From the NCBI GenBank assembly GCA_963842835.1, contig CAWJIB010000002.1, positions 15,657-79,656 of the forward strand: a stretch of 64,000 bases of DNA, given 5' to 3'. Numbering within the stretch: the first letter of the stretch is position 1; every line of letters starts with the position of its first letter. The DNA comes from Roseiarcus sp963842835 (lineage in GTDB: Bacteria > Pseudomonadota > Alphaproteobacteria > Rhizobiales > Beijerinckiaceae). Position numbers and translations under genes: made by a program. Under the pieces are notes generated by a model, which did no database searches, was not told the origin of the DNA, and saw only the letters and a list, made by a program, of their open reading frames with translations. Below are positions 56,145 to 64,000 of this stretch, piece after piece.

Positions 56145-57649
56145 GCCGCTTCTCCCACGGTCGCGACGATCTGGTCGTAGACGGCGAGGGAGGGCAGCCT
56201 GACGACGACGATCGGCGCCGCGGCGTCCTTCGGCCGGAAGCGTTCGATCAGCGCCTCGAGGTCTGGAAGGACGCCGTCGTCGAGAGCCGCTTGCAGCGCG
56301 ACGGCGAGTTCGGCCTCGCAGGCGCGTTCGTGCGCGAGCGCGAGAAGGCCGACCATGGCGCGACAGGCCGGTCTCTCACCCAAGCCGGCGAGCAAGGCCT
56401 CGAACGCCAGAGCGAAGGCTCGGCGGGGGAAGAGCTGGTCGCGATAGACCAGATTGAGCAGCGCCATGGGCTTGCGGCGCAGGGAATGGATGACGTGACG
56501 ATAGTCGACGACATGGCCATGCCTGCCGTTCGCCTGGGCCCTGCCGCGCCGCAAGGTGAGGATGGACGTCGAGCCCTGGAAGCATTCGAGCCGATCGTCA
56601 TAAAGATGCACCCGCAACCGATGGCCGATCAGTCGGGAGGGGACCGAGTAGAACACCTTGCGCAAGGTGAAGGCGCTGGAGCTGGTGACGTCGACATTGA
56701 CCTCCTCATAGTCGGCAGTCTTGCGAACCGGCAGCTTGTTCAGCGCCATCCGCTCTTGGTCGATGCGCTTGGCGTTGCGGACGTTGCCGCGGCCGACGAT
56801 CTCGTCGACGAAGCCCCGCCATGCCGGGAGATCGTCGAAGTCGCGCGAGGCGCGCAGCAACAGGGCGTCGGCAAGCGCTCGCTTGAGATGACCGTGGGCG
56901 CTCTCGATCGAGCCGTTCTCGTGGCTGACGCCGGGATTGTTGCGGGTCGGCGTCATGCCGTAATGGGCGCAGAACGCTTCGTAGCGTGTCGTCAAATCCT
57001 CCTTGGCGTCGGCGCCCAGATTGCGGAAGGCCGCCGAGAGGCTGTCGCTGCGATGTTGCTCGGGAACGCCGCCCAGCGCCCACAGGGCGTTCTGCAACCC
57101 TTCCGCCAGCGCGACAAAGCTTTCGCCGCCGAGCACGACATGGGCGTGTTCGAAGCCGGAAAAGGGCAAGCGGAAGTGATAGAGCCGGCAGTCGAGGATC
57201 TGGCCGGCGATGGTGACGCCGAGATCGGCGACCTCGGTGAAGTCCGACAATCCCATCCGGCCCGGTGGATGCTCTTGGCGAAAGATCACCTCTCGATCCG
57301 GGCCGTTCACCGCCCGCCAAGCTCTGATGCGCCGCTCGAGCGTCCGCCGCGTTCCGGCGCCCAGGTCCAGATGCCGGCGGCAAAGCTCTTCGAAGACGGC
57401 GACCGGCCTCAACCCCGGCGCCGCCTTCAGCATCGGTACGACTTCATTGTCCCAGACATCGGCGAGGGGATCGGCTCGGCGTCGTTCGCGACGCGCCCTC
57501 TTTTGGCTGGGAAGTCGGGGATCTTTCTCAAACCGGTAGGCGGCGGCCGTGCTGAAGCCGGCCTTCGCGCCGGCAATCGCCGGCGAATGGTTGCGACGCA
57601 AGTTCATGAATAGCCTCATCTGACAATCGGTGACGTGTCGGCCGGGCAA
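56141..57649 (-). CDS. istA: IS21-family transposase IstA
   Basis: The 502-residue transposase has an N-terminal helix-turn-helix region (NHSPAIAGAKAGFSTAAAYRFEKDP) and a DDE integrase core: first Asp in GLSDFTEVADLGV, second in the EQHRSDSLSAAF segment and the Glu in NPGVSHENGSIESAHGHLKRAL. The C-terminal part includes VFYSVPSRLIGHRLRVHLYDDRLECF, the usual IstA beta region. Length is normal and the frame is intact. It starts about 190 bp from the right end and overlaps istB at its stop. Confidence 0.96.
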   Translation of the reverse strand: MPGRHVTDCQMRLFMNLRRNHSPAIAGAKAGFSTAAAYRFEKDPRLPSQKRARRERRRADPLADVWDNEVVPMLKAAPGLRPVAVFEELCRRHLDLGAGTRRTLERRIRAWRAVNGPDREVIFRQEHPPGRMGLSDFTEVADLGVTIAGQILDCRLYHFRLPFSGFEHAHVVLGGESFVALAEGLQNALWALGGVPEQHRSDSLSAAFRNLGADAKEDLTTRYEAFCAHYGMTPTRNNPGVSHENGSIESAHGHLKRALADALLLRASRDFDDLPAWRGFVDEIVGRGNVRNAKRIDQERMALNKLPVRKTADYEEVNVDVTSSSAFTLRKVFYSVPSRLIGHRLRVHLYDDRLECFQGSTSILTLRRGRAQANGRHGHVVDYRHVIHSLRRKPMALLNLVYRDQLFPRRAFALAFEALLAGLGERPACRAMVGLLALAHERACEAELAVALQAALDDGVLPDLEALIERFRPKDAAAPIVVVRLPSLAVYDQIVATVGEAA

Positions 57650-57791
57650 AAAGTCGGTCCTCTCGAAAGAGAAAGCCGACCCCTTATCCAGTCGCCGTTA
57701 CCGCCAGACGAGGCCTCTCGGGCGCTCGCCGCCGCCACGGGGGTGTCTTCGGTCGGGCTACGCCCTCCCTTCGTCACCCCCGCGCCGGCAC

Positions 57792-57835
57792 ATTCTCATC
57801 CCGATTGTCGCGGGATTCTCATCCTGATTGTCGCG
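57792..57835. repeat. tandem terminal repeats at the IS21 right end
   Basis: Two near-identical 21-bp units of the form ATTCTCATCCyGATTGTCGCG occupy 57792-57812 and 57815-57835, 23 bp apart in phase, differing at one base. They lie directly inside the right end and resemble the multiple transposase-binding repeats of IS21 elements. Confidence 0.8.
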
Positions 57836-57840
57836 CCGCA

Positions 57841-59537
57841 ACGATCCGCAGAACGTCGCCATCAGGGTGTTCAACGGCTGGTTCGAGAGCCGCAACAAAG
57901 AATATCCGGGAAAACTCTGGAGCGTCTGGAGCCCGAAGGTGACGGCCTACATGGCGCAGGCGTATCCGGACCGCGCCGCCAAAGCGCCGCTGGACGAAAT
58001 CGACAAGGAGGCGCTGCGCACGGGTCGGCCGATCGCGCGCTTCGTCGACGGCGCCTATCGCTACAGCCTGCCGATCATCCTCGGCCAGACCTTGGCGGCG
58101 CCGAAGGAAACTTGCGAAGGCTGCCATAGCGCGGGGATGGGCCTGAAAGACGGCGAAGTGATCGCTGTGTTTTCGAGCGGCGTACCCACCGTCAAGGACA
58201 TGTCCGCCCTGCGACAGCTTCTGCTGCTGACGGCGGCCGGCGCGGTCCTCGGGGGCCTGCTCGTGATCTCAGGGATCCGGCTGATTCTCGGGCGGGTGGT
58301 CACTCGACCGTTAACCGGCATGACGGGGGCGATGGGACGCTTGGCGAAGGGCGACACGACGATCGAGGTTCCCGCTCAGGATCGAGTTCGACGAGATCGG
58401 CGAGATGGCCAAGGCCGTGCTCGTGTTTCGCGACGCGGCGGTCGAGAATGCGCGTCTTGAATTTGAGGTGGCTGAGCACCGCGCGCAGGTGGGAGCGCGA
58501 GCGCGAACGCAATGAACAGGTTCAGCGGGAGGCAATCGAACAGGTGCGAGCAACCGTCAATTCGATCAGCGTCGCTTTGGCCAAACTGGCGGCCAAGGAT
58601 CTGACCTACCGAATGTCGTCGGAAATACCCGAGGCCTATCGCAAGCTACAATTGGACTTCAATGCGGCGATCGGTCAGCTTGAAGGCGCGATGCAAGGCG
58701 TCACCGACAGCGCGAATTTGATCCAGTCAGGAACCGAGGAGATATCGACGGCGGCCAACGATCTGTCACGCCGCACCGAGCAACAGGCGGCCAGTCTCGA
58801 AGAGACCGCGGCTGCGCTCGGAGAAATCAATGCGACCATCAGGAAATCGGCCGAAGGCGCCAGGCACGCTCACGAAGTGGTCGCCGCCGCCGACGAGGAC
58901 GCCAAGAAGAGCGCCGTGGTGGTGCGACAGGCGGTCGAGGCGATGGACGGAATCGCCAAATCGGCGCAGCAGATCAGCCAGATCATCGGCGTCATCGATG
59001 AAATCGCCTTCCAGACCAATCTGCTCGCCCTGAACGCCGGGGTCGAGGCTGCGCGGGCGGGCGACGCCGGCCGCGGTTTTGCAGTCGTCGCTTCCGAAGT
59101 CCGTGCGCTCGCCCAGCGTTCGGCGCAAGCGGCCAAAGAGATCAAGGGACTGATCACGGCTTCGACGCGGCAGGTGGCGAACGGGCGTCGCGCTTGTCGG
59201 AGCAACCGGCAAGTCGCTTGAGCGGATCATAAGCCAGGTGACCCAGATCAGCGCCATTGTCGGCGAGATTGCCGCCAACGCCAAGGAGCAGGCCACGGGG
59301 ATCGGAGAAGTCAACATCGCGATCAACGAGATGGATCAGGTGACGCAGCAGAATGCCGCCATGGTCGAGGAATCGACGGCGGCGACCCATTCGCTGTCGC
59401 AGGAGACCGCGCAACTTTCGGGTCTGATCGGCGAATTCCAAATCAACCGGACAGAACGTAAGGAATCCCTGCGCCGTCAATCCCAGAACGTTGCGCCGCG
59501 CGCCGTCCAAGCGCCGCCCAGAACGTCCGCCGCTTAG
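57841..59537 (+). pseudogene. chemoreceptor (c-heme, DUF3365/Tll0287-like sensor), 3' fragment after IS21
   Basis: The fragment continues the gene split at 55191. It encodes the periplasmic domain NVAIRVFNGWFESRNKEYPGKLWSVW... with the heme-c motif C-E-G-C-H (PKETCEGCHSAGMGLKDGE), typical of Tll0287-like sensors, then a second membrane helix (LLLLTAAGAVLGGLLVISG), a HAMP-like region and the signalling domain. Single extra bases near 58380, near 58490 and in GGG at 59183-59185 break the frame. Joined to the 5' fragment and corrected, it is 632 residues. Likely a redox or NO/O2 receptor in the periplasm. Confidence 0.85.
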
Positions 59538-59641
59538 GCGCAAGCGTCTGCATGGGCAAATGGATACGTGACGTTTTCATTTGCGCCTAGCCCGATCCGC
59601 GCCAACTCCGGACCCGCCGTTTGCGCGCGCCTCAGCGCCGC

Positions 59642-60526
59642 CTAAGCGCCTCGCCGTCGCTTCGCCCACAGCCACAGCGCCAATTGACGCCGCCAGGCCG
59701 GCGCTTCGGCGAAGGGCGCGAAGGGCGACGCGTCGGCGCGCCTGAGACGCTCGAGGTCGAGGCGCACGGCGCCCAGCGGGACGAAGGCGGGCGCGACAAT
59801 CGCCGGCAGCGCCGCGACGCGCGTCTCCGCTTCGGCGAGGCGCCGTTCGGCGAGCCCGCGCAGTTCGGCGAGGGCCGCGCGCAGACCCGCCCCGTCGCGC
59901 CGCGCCCGCACGTCCTCAAGCGAGGCGCCGTGACGCTCCAGCATTTCGCGCGGCGCGTAGACTTGGCCGCGGGCGCTGGCCTCGGGAAACGTCCGCAACG
60001 CCCCGGTCAGGCCGACGGCGAGCCCCGCGGCGCCGCTCGCCTCGGCCGCGCCGAGGTCGCGCCCCTCGCTGAGGACCAGCGCCGCCAGCTCGAACAGCGC
60101 CGAAGCGGTTTGGCGGCAATAGGCTTCGAGATCGCCGAGCGTCGGCATCGGATCGTCGTAAAGATCGAAAATCCGGGCCTGCAACAAATCTTCGAACGCC
60201 CGCGCGGGCAGAGCGAACTTGGCCATGGTGTCGATCAGCGCGGCGGCGACGGGATGGCCCGAGGCCTCCGAGTCCCGTGCGCCGGCGAGCGCCTCGCGCC
60301 ACCAGGCGAGGCGCATCTCGCCGGCCAGCGGGTCGCGCGCGCGCGGCGCGAACGCGCGCGATTTCGGTGTCGAAGGCGGTGAGCGCGTGAAGGTGCGGAC
60401 GCGCGCGCTCGGGCGCGAACAGGGCGCGCGAGCCAACGATCGCGCGCGTGTTCGCGCGCGAGACGCCGCGCAATGGTCGTAAGCCTGCGCGCAGCGCCTC
60501 GGCGCGCCTGGCGCCCAGCGCTCATG
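59642..60526 (-). pseudogene. phytoene/squalene synthase-family protein, several frameshifts
   Basis: The main frame (59642-60320) has MRLAWWREALAG, the first Asp-rich region replaced by FDLYDDPMP, ELAALVLSEG, and GLAVGLTGALRTFP, typical of the shorter squalene/phytoene synthase-like proteins found downstream of secDF in Hyphomicrobiales; related mitochondrial NDUFAF6 is a complex I factor. The N-terminal part can be reassembled from other frames (HCAALAREHARDRWLA, LFAPERARPHLHALTAFDTEIARVR). At least four single-base insertions are needed. The ATG (60526) overlaps the stop of the Mth938-like gene. Confidence 0.7.
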
Positions 60527-60925
60527 GCGCGGCGATCAGCAGGGCCGCGACGCGGCGCTCGTCCGATCATGACGTTGTAGACCCGCGAGGCGCCGGGCCG
60601 GTCGCCATCGCCTCGAAGCGCAGACCCGCCGCGCGCAGGCGCTCCGCGCAGCGCCGGCGCAGCGGCGCCATGCGCGCGCCCGTGCCGATCACGAGGAACT
60701 CGATCGAGCCCGGCGTCGGCCGCGAGTTCGGCGAACAGCGGCGCGAGCGCGGCGGCGTCGATGTCGGCCGGCGCCGCGATCGCGACGGCGCGCACGCCCT
60801 TCGGCGTCGCGAGGATCGAGCCGACATGCGAACATGCCGGCGAAGCGAAAGCCGCCCGCCCCATAGGCCTCGATCGCGTGGCGACCGGGAACGTAACCTT
60901 CGAGCGGCGGGCGCGGCGCGCTCAC
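60523..60925 (-). pseudogene. Mth938-like (NDUFAF3-like) domain protein, four +1 frameshifts
   Basis: Pieces in three frames read VSAPRPPLEGYVPGRHAIEAYGAGGFRFAGM, SHVGSILATPKGVRAVAIAAPADIDAAALAPLFAELAADAG, SIEFLVIGTGARMAPLRRRCAERLRAAGLRFEAMATGPA, SRVYNVMIG and ERRVAALLIAAP: an Mth938-like fold, related to the mitochondrial complex I factor NDUFAF3. Extra bases near 60831, 60710, 60590 and 60562 break it; removing four leaves 399 bases, exactly 133 codons. The GTG start overlaps the secF stop (GTGTGA). Adjacent to secDF and a squalene-synthase-like gene, the same set is conserved in relatives. Confidence 0.75.
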
Positions 60926-61874
60926 ACCTTCGCCTTGGCGGCCTGCGTCCGCCTCGGCCTCGGCCGCCTTGTCGAGCGCGTCCGCGCGCACGCCGAGATA
61001 GATCAGCATCGGCGAGCAGATGAAGATCGACGAATAGGTGGCGACGAAAATGCCCCAGATCATCGCCGCCGAGAACGAGCGGATGACATGGCCGCCAAGG
61101 AAGAACAGCGCGAGCAGCGCGAGGAACACCGTCGTCGCGGTCATGATCGTGCGCGGCAGCACCGCGTTGACCGACATGTCGACGATCTCGGCGGTCGACA
61201 GGCGCTTGTATTTGCGCATCACCTCGCGGATGCGGTCGAGCACGACGACCGTCTCGTTGAGCGAATAGCCGACGATGGTCAGGATCGCCGCGATCGAGGT
61301 CTGGTTGAACTCGAGCTGCGTGACGCAGAAGAAGCCGACCGTCAGCAGGAGGTCGTGCATCGTGCCGATGATCGCGCCGACCGCGAACTGCCATTCGAAG
61401 CGGAACCAGAGATAGGTCAGCACCGCGAGGATCGCGACGACGACGCCGAGCGTGCCGCTCTGCACCAGTTCGCCGGAAACGCGCGGGCCGACCGCCTCGA
61501 CGCTGCGGAATTCGTAGTCGGCGCCGAACGCGTCGCGCAGTTTGGCGATCGCGGTCTGCTGGCCGGCTTCGCCGCCCGGCTGCACGTTGAGGCGCAACAC
61601 GACGTCGGATTCGGCGCCGGAGCGCTGCACTTCGACCGGGCCGAGCCCGAGACCCTCGCCCTTGGCGCGCAAAGCGGCGAGATCGGCCGCGCCGCTCTTG
61701 GCGCGCAACTCGACCTGAGTGCCGCCGGCGAAGTCGATGCCGAAATTCATGCCGACGGAGAAGAACATCAGCCACCGAGACGATCGAAAGGAACGCCGAC
61801 AGGGGATAGCTCACGCGGCGGAGCCGCATGAAGCCGAATTTGGTGTTTTCCGGCGCGAGGCGCAGCAGTTTCAT
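60922..61874 (-). pseudogene. secF: protein translocase subunit SecF, two +1 frameshifts
   Basis: SecF works with SecD and YajC to pull exported proteins across the membrane using the proton gradient. The first frame encodes MKLLRLAPENTKFGFMRLRRVSYPLSAFLSIVSVA and the second FFSVGMNFGIDFAGGTQVELRAKSG, AILTIVGYSLNETVVVLDRIREVMRKYK, and SVNAVLPRTIMTATTVFLALLALFFLGG, all classic SecF. Extra bases near 61770 and near 60945 need removal; the corrected gene is 316 residues, ending DAAAKAKV. SecF is important in other bacteria, so sequence error is the best explanation. Confidence 0.9.
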
Positions 61875-61896
61875 CGGGCCAATCCTTCGCGCGACG

Positions 61897-63486
61897 TCAA
61901 ATCGGCAGCACGCTGGGGCGGCGGCTGCGGTACCACAGCGCGATCATCATGCGCGTCATCGTCACCGCGGTGATGACCGAGGTGAGAATGCCGAGGCCGA
62001 GCGAAACCGCGAAGCCGCGCACCGCGCCCGAGCCGAAGAGATAGAGGATCACCGCCGCGACGAACATCGTCACGTTGGAGTCGATGATGGTGGCGAAAGC
62101 GCGCTTGAAGCCGGCGTCGAGCGCGGAAATGACCGAGCGGCCGAGATGCGCCTCCTCGCGGATGCGCTCGTAGATCAGCACGTTCGAATCGACCGCCATG
62201 CCGATGGTGAAGACGATGCCGGCGATGCCGGGCAAGGTCAGCGTCGCGCCGAGCAGCGCCATCGAGGCGAAGATGAAGAGGATGTGCACCGCGAGCGCGA
62301 GATCGGCGAAGACGCCGAAAATGCCATAGGTCGTGAGCATGTAGACGACGACGAGCGCGCCGCCGACTAGCGCCGCGCGCTTGCCCGCGTCGATCGAATC
62401 CTGGCCGAGGCCGGGGCCGACGGTGCGCTCTTCGACGACCGTGAGCTTGGCGGGCAGCGCGCCGGCGCGCAGCAGCACGGCGAGATTGTCGGCCTGCTCG
62501 ACCGTGAAATTGCCGGTGATCTGGCCCGAGCCGCCGGTGATCGGCGAGAGGATGCGCGGCGCCGAAATCACCTTGCCGTCGAGCACGATGGCGAACAGGC
62601 GCCCGACGTTCTCGGAGGTGACCTGGCCGAATCGCTGGCCGCCGCGCAGATTGAAGCGGAAATTGACGTCGGGCTCGCCGGTGCGCGAATCGAAGCTCGG
62701 CTGCGCGTCGACGAGGTCCTCGCCCGCCACCATGATGCGCTTCTGCACCGTGATCGTGCCGCCCTGCTGCTCGGCAGCGTCTCGAATTCGTTCGGGGGAT
62801 CGCCGGGGTCGGCGACCAGGCGGAACTCGAGCTTGGCGGTGGCGCCGAGGAGATCCTTGACCTTCGTCGTGTCCTGAAGGCCCGGCACTTCGATGAGGAC
62901 GCGGTCGACGCCTTGCTGCTGGACGTTGGTTTCCTTGGTGCCGGTGCCGTTGAGGCGGCGGTTCAGCACTTCGATCGACTGGGTGACGGCATGGCGGATT
63001 TTTTCGGTGGTCGCCGCTTCCGTCAGCAGCAGTTGCACCGCGCCGTCGCCGGTGTCGGAAATATCGAGCGAATGGCCGGTCGCGCCGCTCAGCGCGCCGC
63101 CGACATTCTGATTGAGCGGCAGCAGCAGGCTCAGCGCGCGCGCGCGCTCGGCCGGGTCGGCGATGCGCACCACGACGCCGCGCGGCTGCATCGCGATGCC
63201 GCCGCTGATCGAAATCTTGCCTTCGCGCATCTTGGCGCGCACGTCGTCGCGCAACGATTCGACCTGCCCCTTCGTCACCGAGGCGCTGTCGACCTCCATG
63301 AGAATATGCGCGCCGCCCTGCAGATCGAGGCCGAGCACGATCGCGCGGAAGGGCACGAAGGACGGCAGGCGGCTCTCGATGGCCGCCACGGTTTCGCGGC
63401 GCGAGAAAGCTCGGCACGATCGCCAGCGCCGCGAAGACGACGAGCGCCAGGATGGAGGCGAACTTCCAGGGAGAAAGACGAAACAT
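61897..63486 (-). pseudogene. secD: protein translocase subunit SecD, one insertion and one deletion
   Basis: SecD carries the large periplasmic domain of the SecDF motor. The frame starts MFRLSPWKFASILALVVFAALAIV, loses phase at an extra base in an AAA run (63405-63407), continues as IVLGLDLQGGAHILMEVD and IEVPGLQDTTKVKDLLGATAKLEFRLVADPGDPPNEFETL, then regains phase after a missing base near 62775, leading to EQQGGTITVQKRIMV and the six-helix end with GIVFTIGMAVDSNVLIYERIREEAHLGRSV. Corrected length is 529 residues. Motifs DLQGG and D-for-proton residues are present. Confidence 0.92.
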
Positions 63487-63539
63487 CGGGACTGAAAATC
63501 TCCGCGCGGGCGACGCGCCTTCGACGCGCTAGCGCCGCA

Positions 63540-63923
63540 TCAGGGGTTTGGCGCGTCTTTCTTGGCCGGCGGCGTCTTGGCGCCGGGGGCGTCCTTCACC
63601 GGCTCGCCCTTCGAACGCACGTCGGCGATGCCCGAGCGCGCCAGGCGAACCCTGACGTTGGGCGCGATCTCGAGTTCGACTTCGTTGTCGTCGGTCGACT
63701 TGGTGACCTTGCCGATCAATCCGCCGCTGGTGACGACGATGTCGCCGCGCCGCGCGCCCTGCACCATTTCGCGCTGCTCCTTGGCGCGCCGTTGCTGCGG
63801 GCGCAGGATCAGAAAATACATGATCGCGAAAATGACGATGAACGGGGCGAATTGAATCAGCATGTCGGTCGACCCGAAGGGGGACGCGCCGCTGGCTTGG
63901 GCGAAGGCTGGCGTGATGAACAA
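63540..63923 (-). CDS. yajC: preprotein translocase subunit YajC
   Basis: The 127-residue protein has the YajC pattern: MFITPAFAQ start, one membrane helix (LIQFAPFIVIFAIMYFLILRPQQRR) followed by KEQREMVQGARRGDIVVTSGGLIGKVTKSTDDNEVELEIAPNVRVRLARSGIADV and a charged proline/lysine tail. I took the TTG at 63923 because it yields the usual Hyphomicrobiales N-terminus with GGAG upstream; an ATG at 63977 adds 18 proline-rich residues. It is first of the yajC-secD-secF run and its promoter lies near the right window edge. Confidence 0.9.
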   Translation of the reverse strand: MFITPAFAQASGASPFGSTDMLIQFAPFIVIFAIMYFLILRPQQRRAKEQREMVQGARRGDIVVTSGGLIGKVTKSTDDNEVELEIAPNVRVRLARSGIADVRSKGEPVKDAPGAKTPPAKKDAPNP

Positions 63924-64000
63924 GGGCGGAGGCTCCGGCGGCGCGGGGTGAGAGGCGCCGATCGTGGGGGTGGTCAAAGGCGAGGCATATATAACGGGCG

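Larger units (their letters stand above)
55192..57840 (-). mobile_element. IS21-family insertion sequence, complete
   Basis: The 2649-bp element begins TGTAGCGCGACAA and ends TTGTCGCGCCGCA, imperfect inverted ends (about 17 of 21 match). A 6-bp target repeat ACGATC flanks it. It carries overlapping istA and istB genes, both open, and several copies of a GATTGTCGC motif near both ends, as expected of IS21 multiple terminal repeats. It sits inside the second chemoreceptor gene. The intact genes and clean target repeat point to a fairly recent insertion. Confidence 0.93.

Noticed and set aside
57650..57791. coding potential upstream of istA inside the element
   Set aside because: Short arginine/proline-rich frames only; this is the non-coding right end with transposase-binding repeats.

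Overview
The window is a 64 kb, high-GC, gene-dense chromosomal segment of an alphaproteobacterium. Hyphomicrobiales is the best fit: it carries the lipid A/Kdo block with DUF4170 and DUF374 genes, a DUF1127 peptide, yajC-secD-secF followed by an Mth938-like gene and a phytoene/squalene-synthase-like gene, a single-domain QueF, and a possible CtrA box. Formate-tetrahydrofolate ligase plus two-subunit methylmalonyl-CoA mutase suggests serine-cycle/ethylmalonyl-CoA type C1 metabolism (a methylotroph or methanotroph relative), but no methane or methanol oxidation gene is in view, so the lifestyle is inference. I found no tRNA, rRNA, CRISPR array or prophage.

Layout. 0-3 kb: an FNR/FixK-type box precedes a RidA/chorismatase-like gene and two different 2OG-Fe(II) oxygenase genes. 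3-5.6 kb: a frameshifted phzF-like gene, a NUDIX-like gene, a lipoprotein and a YbaK-type deacylase. 5.6-9.9 kb (minus): lpxK, waaA, a DUF374 acyltransferase, DUF4170 and a CysQ-like phosphatase. 10-17.4 kb: a membrane protein, queF, a PlsC-type acyltransferase, kdsA, thrS and a GMC oxidoreductase. 17.5-22.3 kb (minus): an extracellular polymer O-acylation cluster with one MBOAT transferase, three SGNH/GDSL proteins and a one-helix protein. 22.4-26.9 kb: yidD, an atypical Fe-S scaffold, folE, hisI, a patatin, a CBS protein and an SDR. 27-34.1 kb (minus): a six-gene hydrogenase-4-like membrane operon (hyfB-C-E-F-G-I) whose large subunit has lost the Ni ligands. 34.3-47.8 kb: suhB-like, a secreted protein, a universal stress protein, a MetE-like methyltransferase, fhs, fucU, an aldo/keto reductase, a PEBP protein, methylmalonyl-CoA mutase (two genes), small conserved proteins and a strong terminator. 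47.8-50.3 kb: trmFO and an AraC-family regulator, both frameshifted. 50.8-59.5 kb: a sensory block with a globin-coupled chemoreceptor, a PAS-GGDEF-EAL protein and a c-heme (CXXCH) chemoreceptor split by an intact IS21-family element. 59.6-63.9 kb (minus): a phytoene/squalene synthase-like gene, an Mth938-like gene, secF, secD and yajC.

How the genes fit together. Several blocks concern oxygen or redox state: the FNR-type box upstream of O2-using oxygenases, the Ehr-type membrane complex, and two heme-based receptors flanking a c-di-GMP enzyme. The envelope theme is also strong (lipid A/Kdo, polymer acylation, Sec accessory proteins).

Quality caveat. From about 47.8 kb to the right, nearly every native gene is frameshifted, and almost every shift is one extra base, often in a short homopolymer. 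Removing those bases gives lengths divisible by three and restores conserved motifs. The two IS21 genes and the 5-47 kb region are clean. I read most of these as sequence insertion errors rather than decay, with the exception of the IS21-split receptor, which is a genuine disruption. Such genes are typed as pseudogene because they are not open as given.
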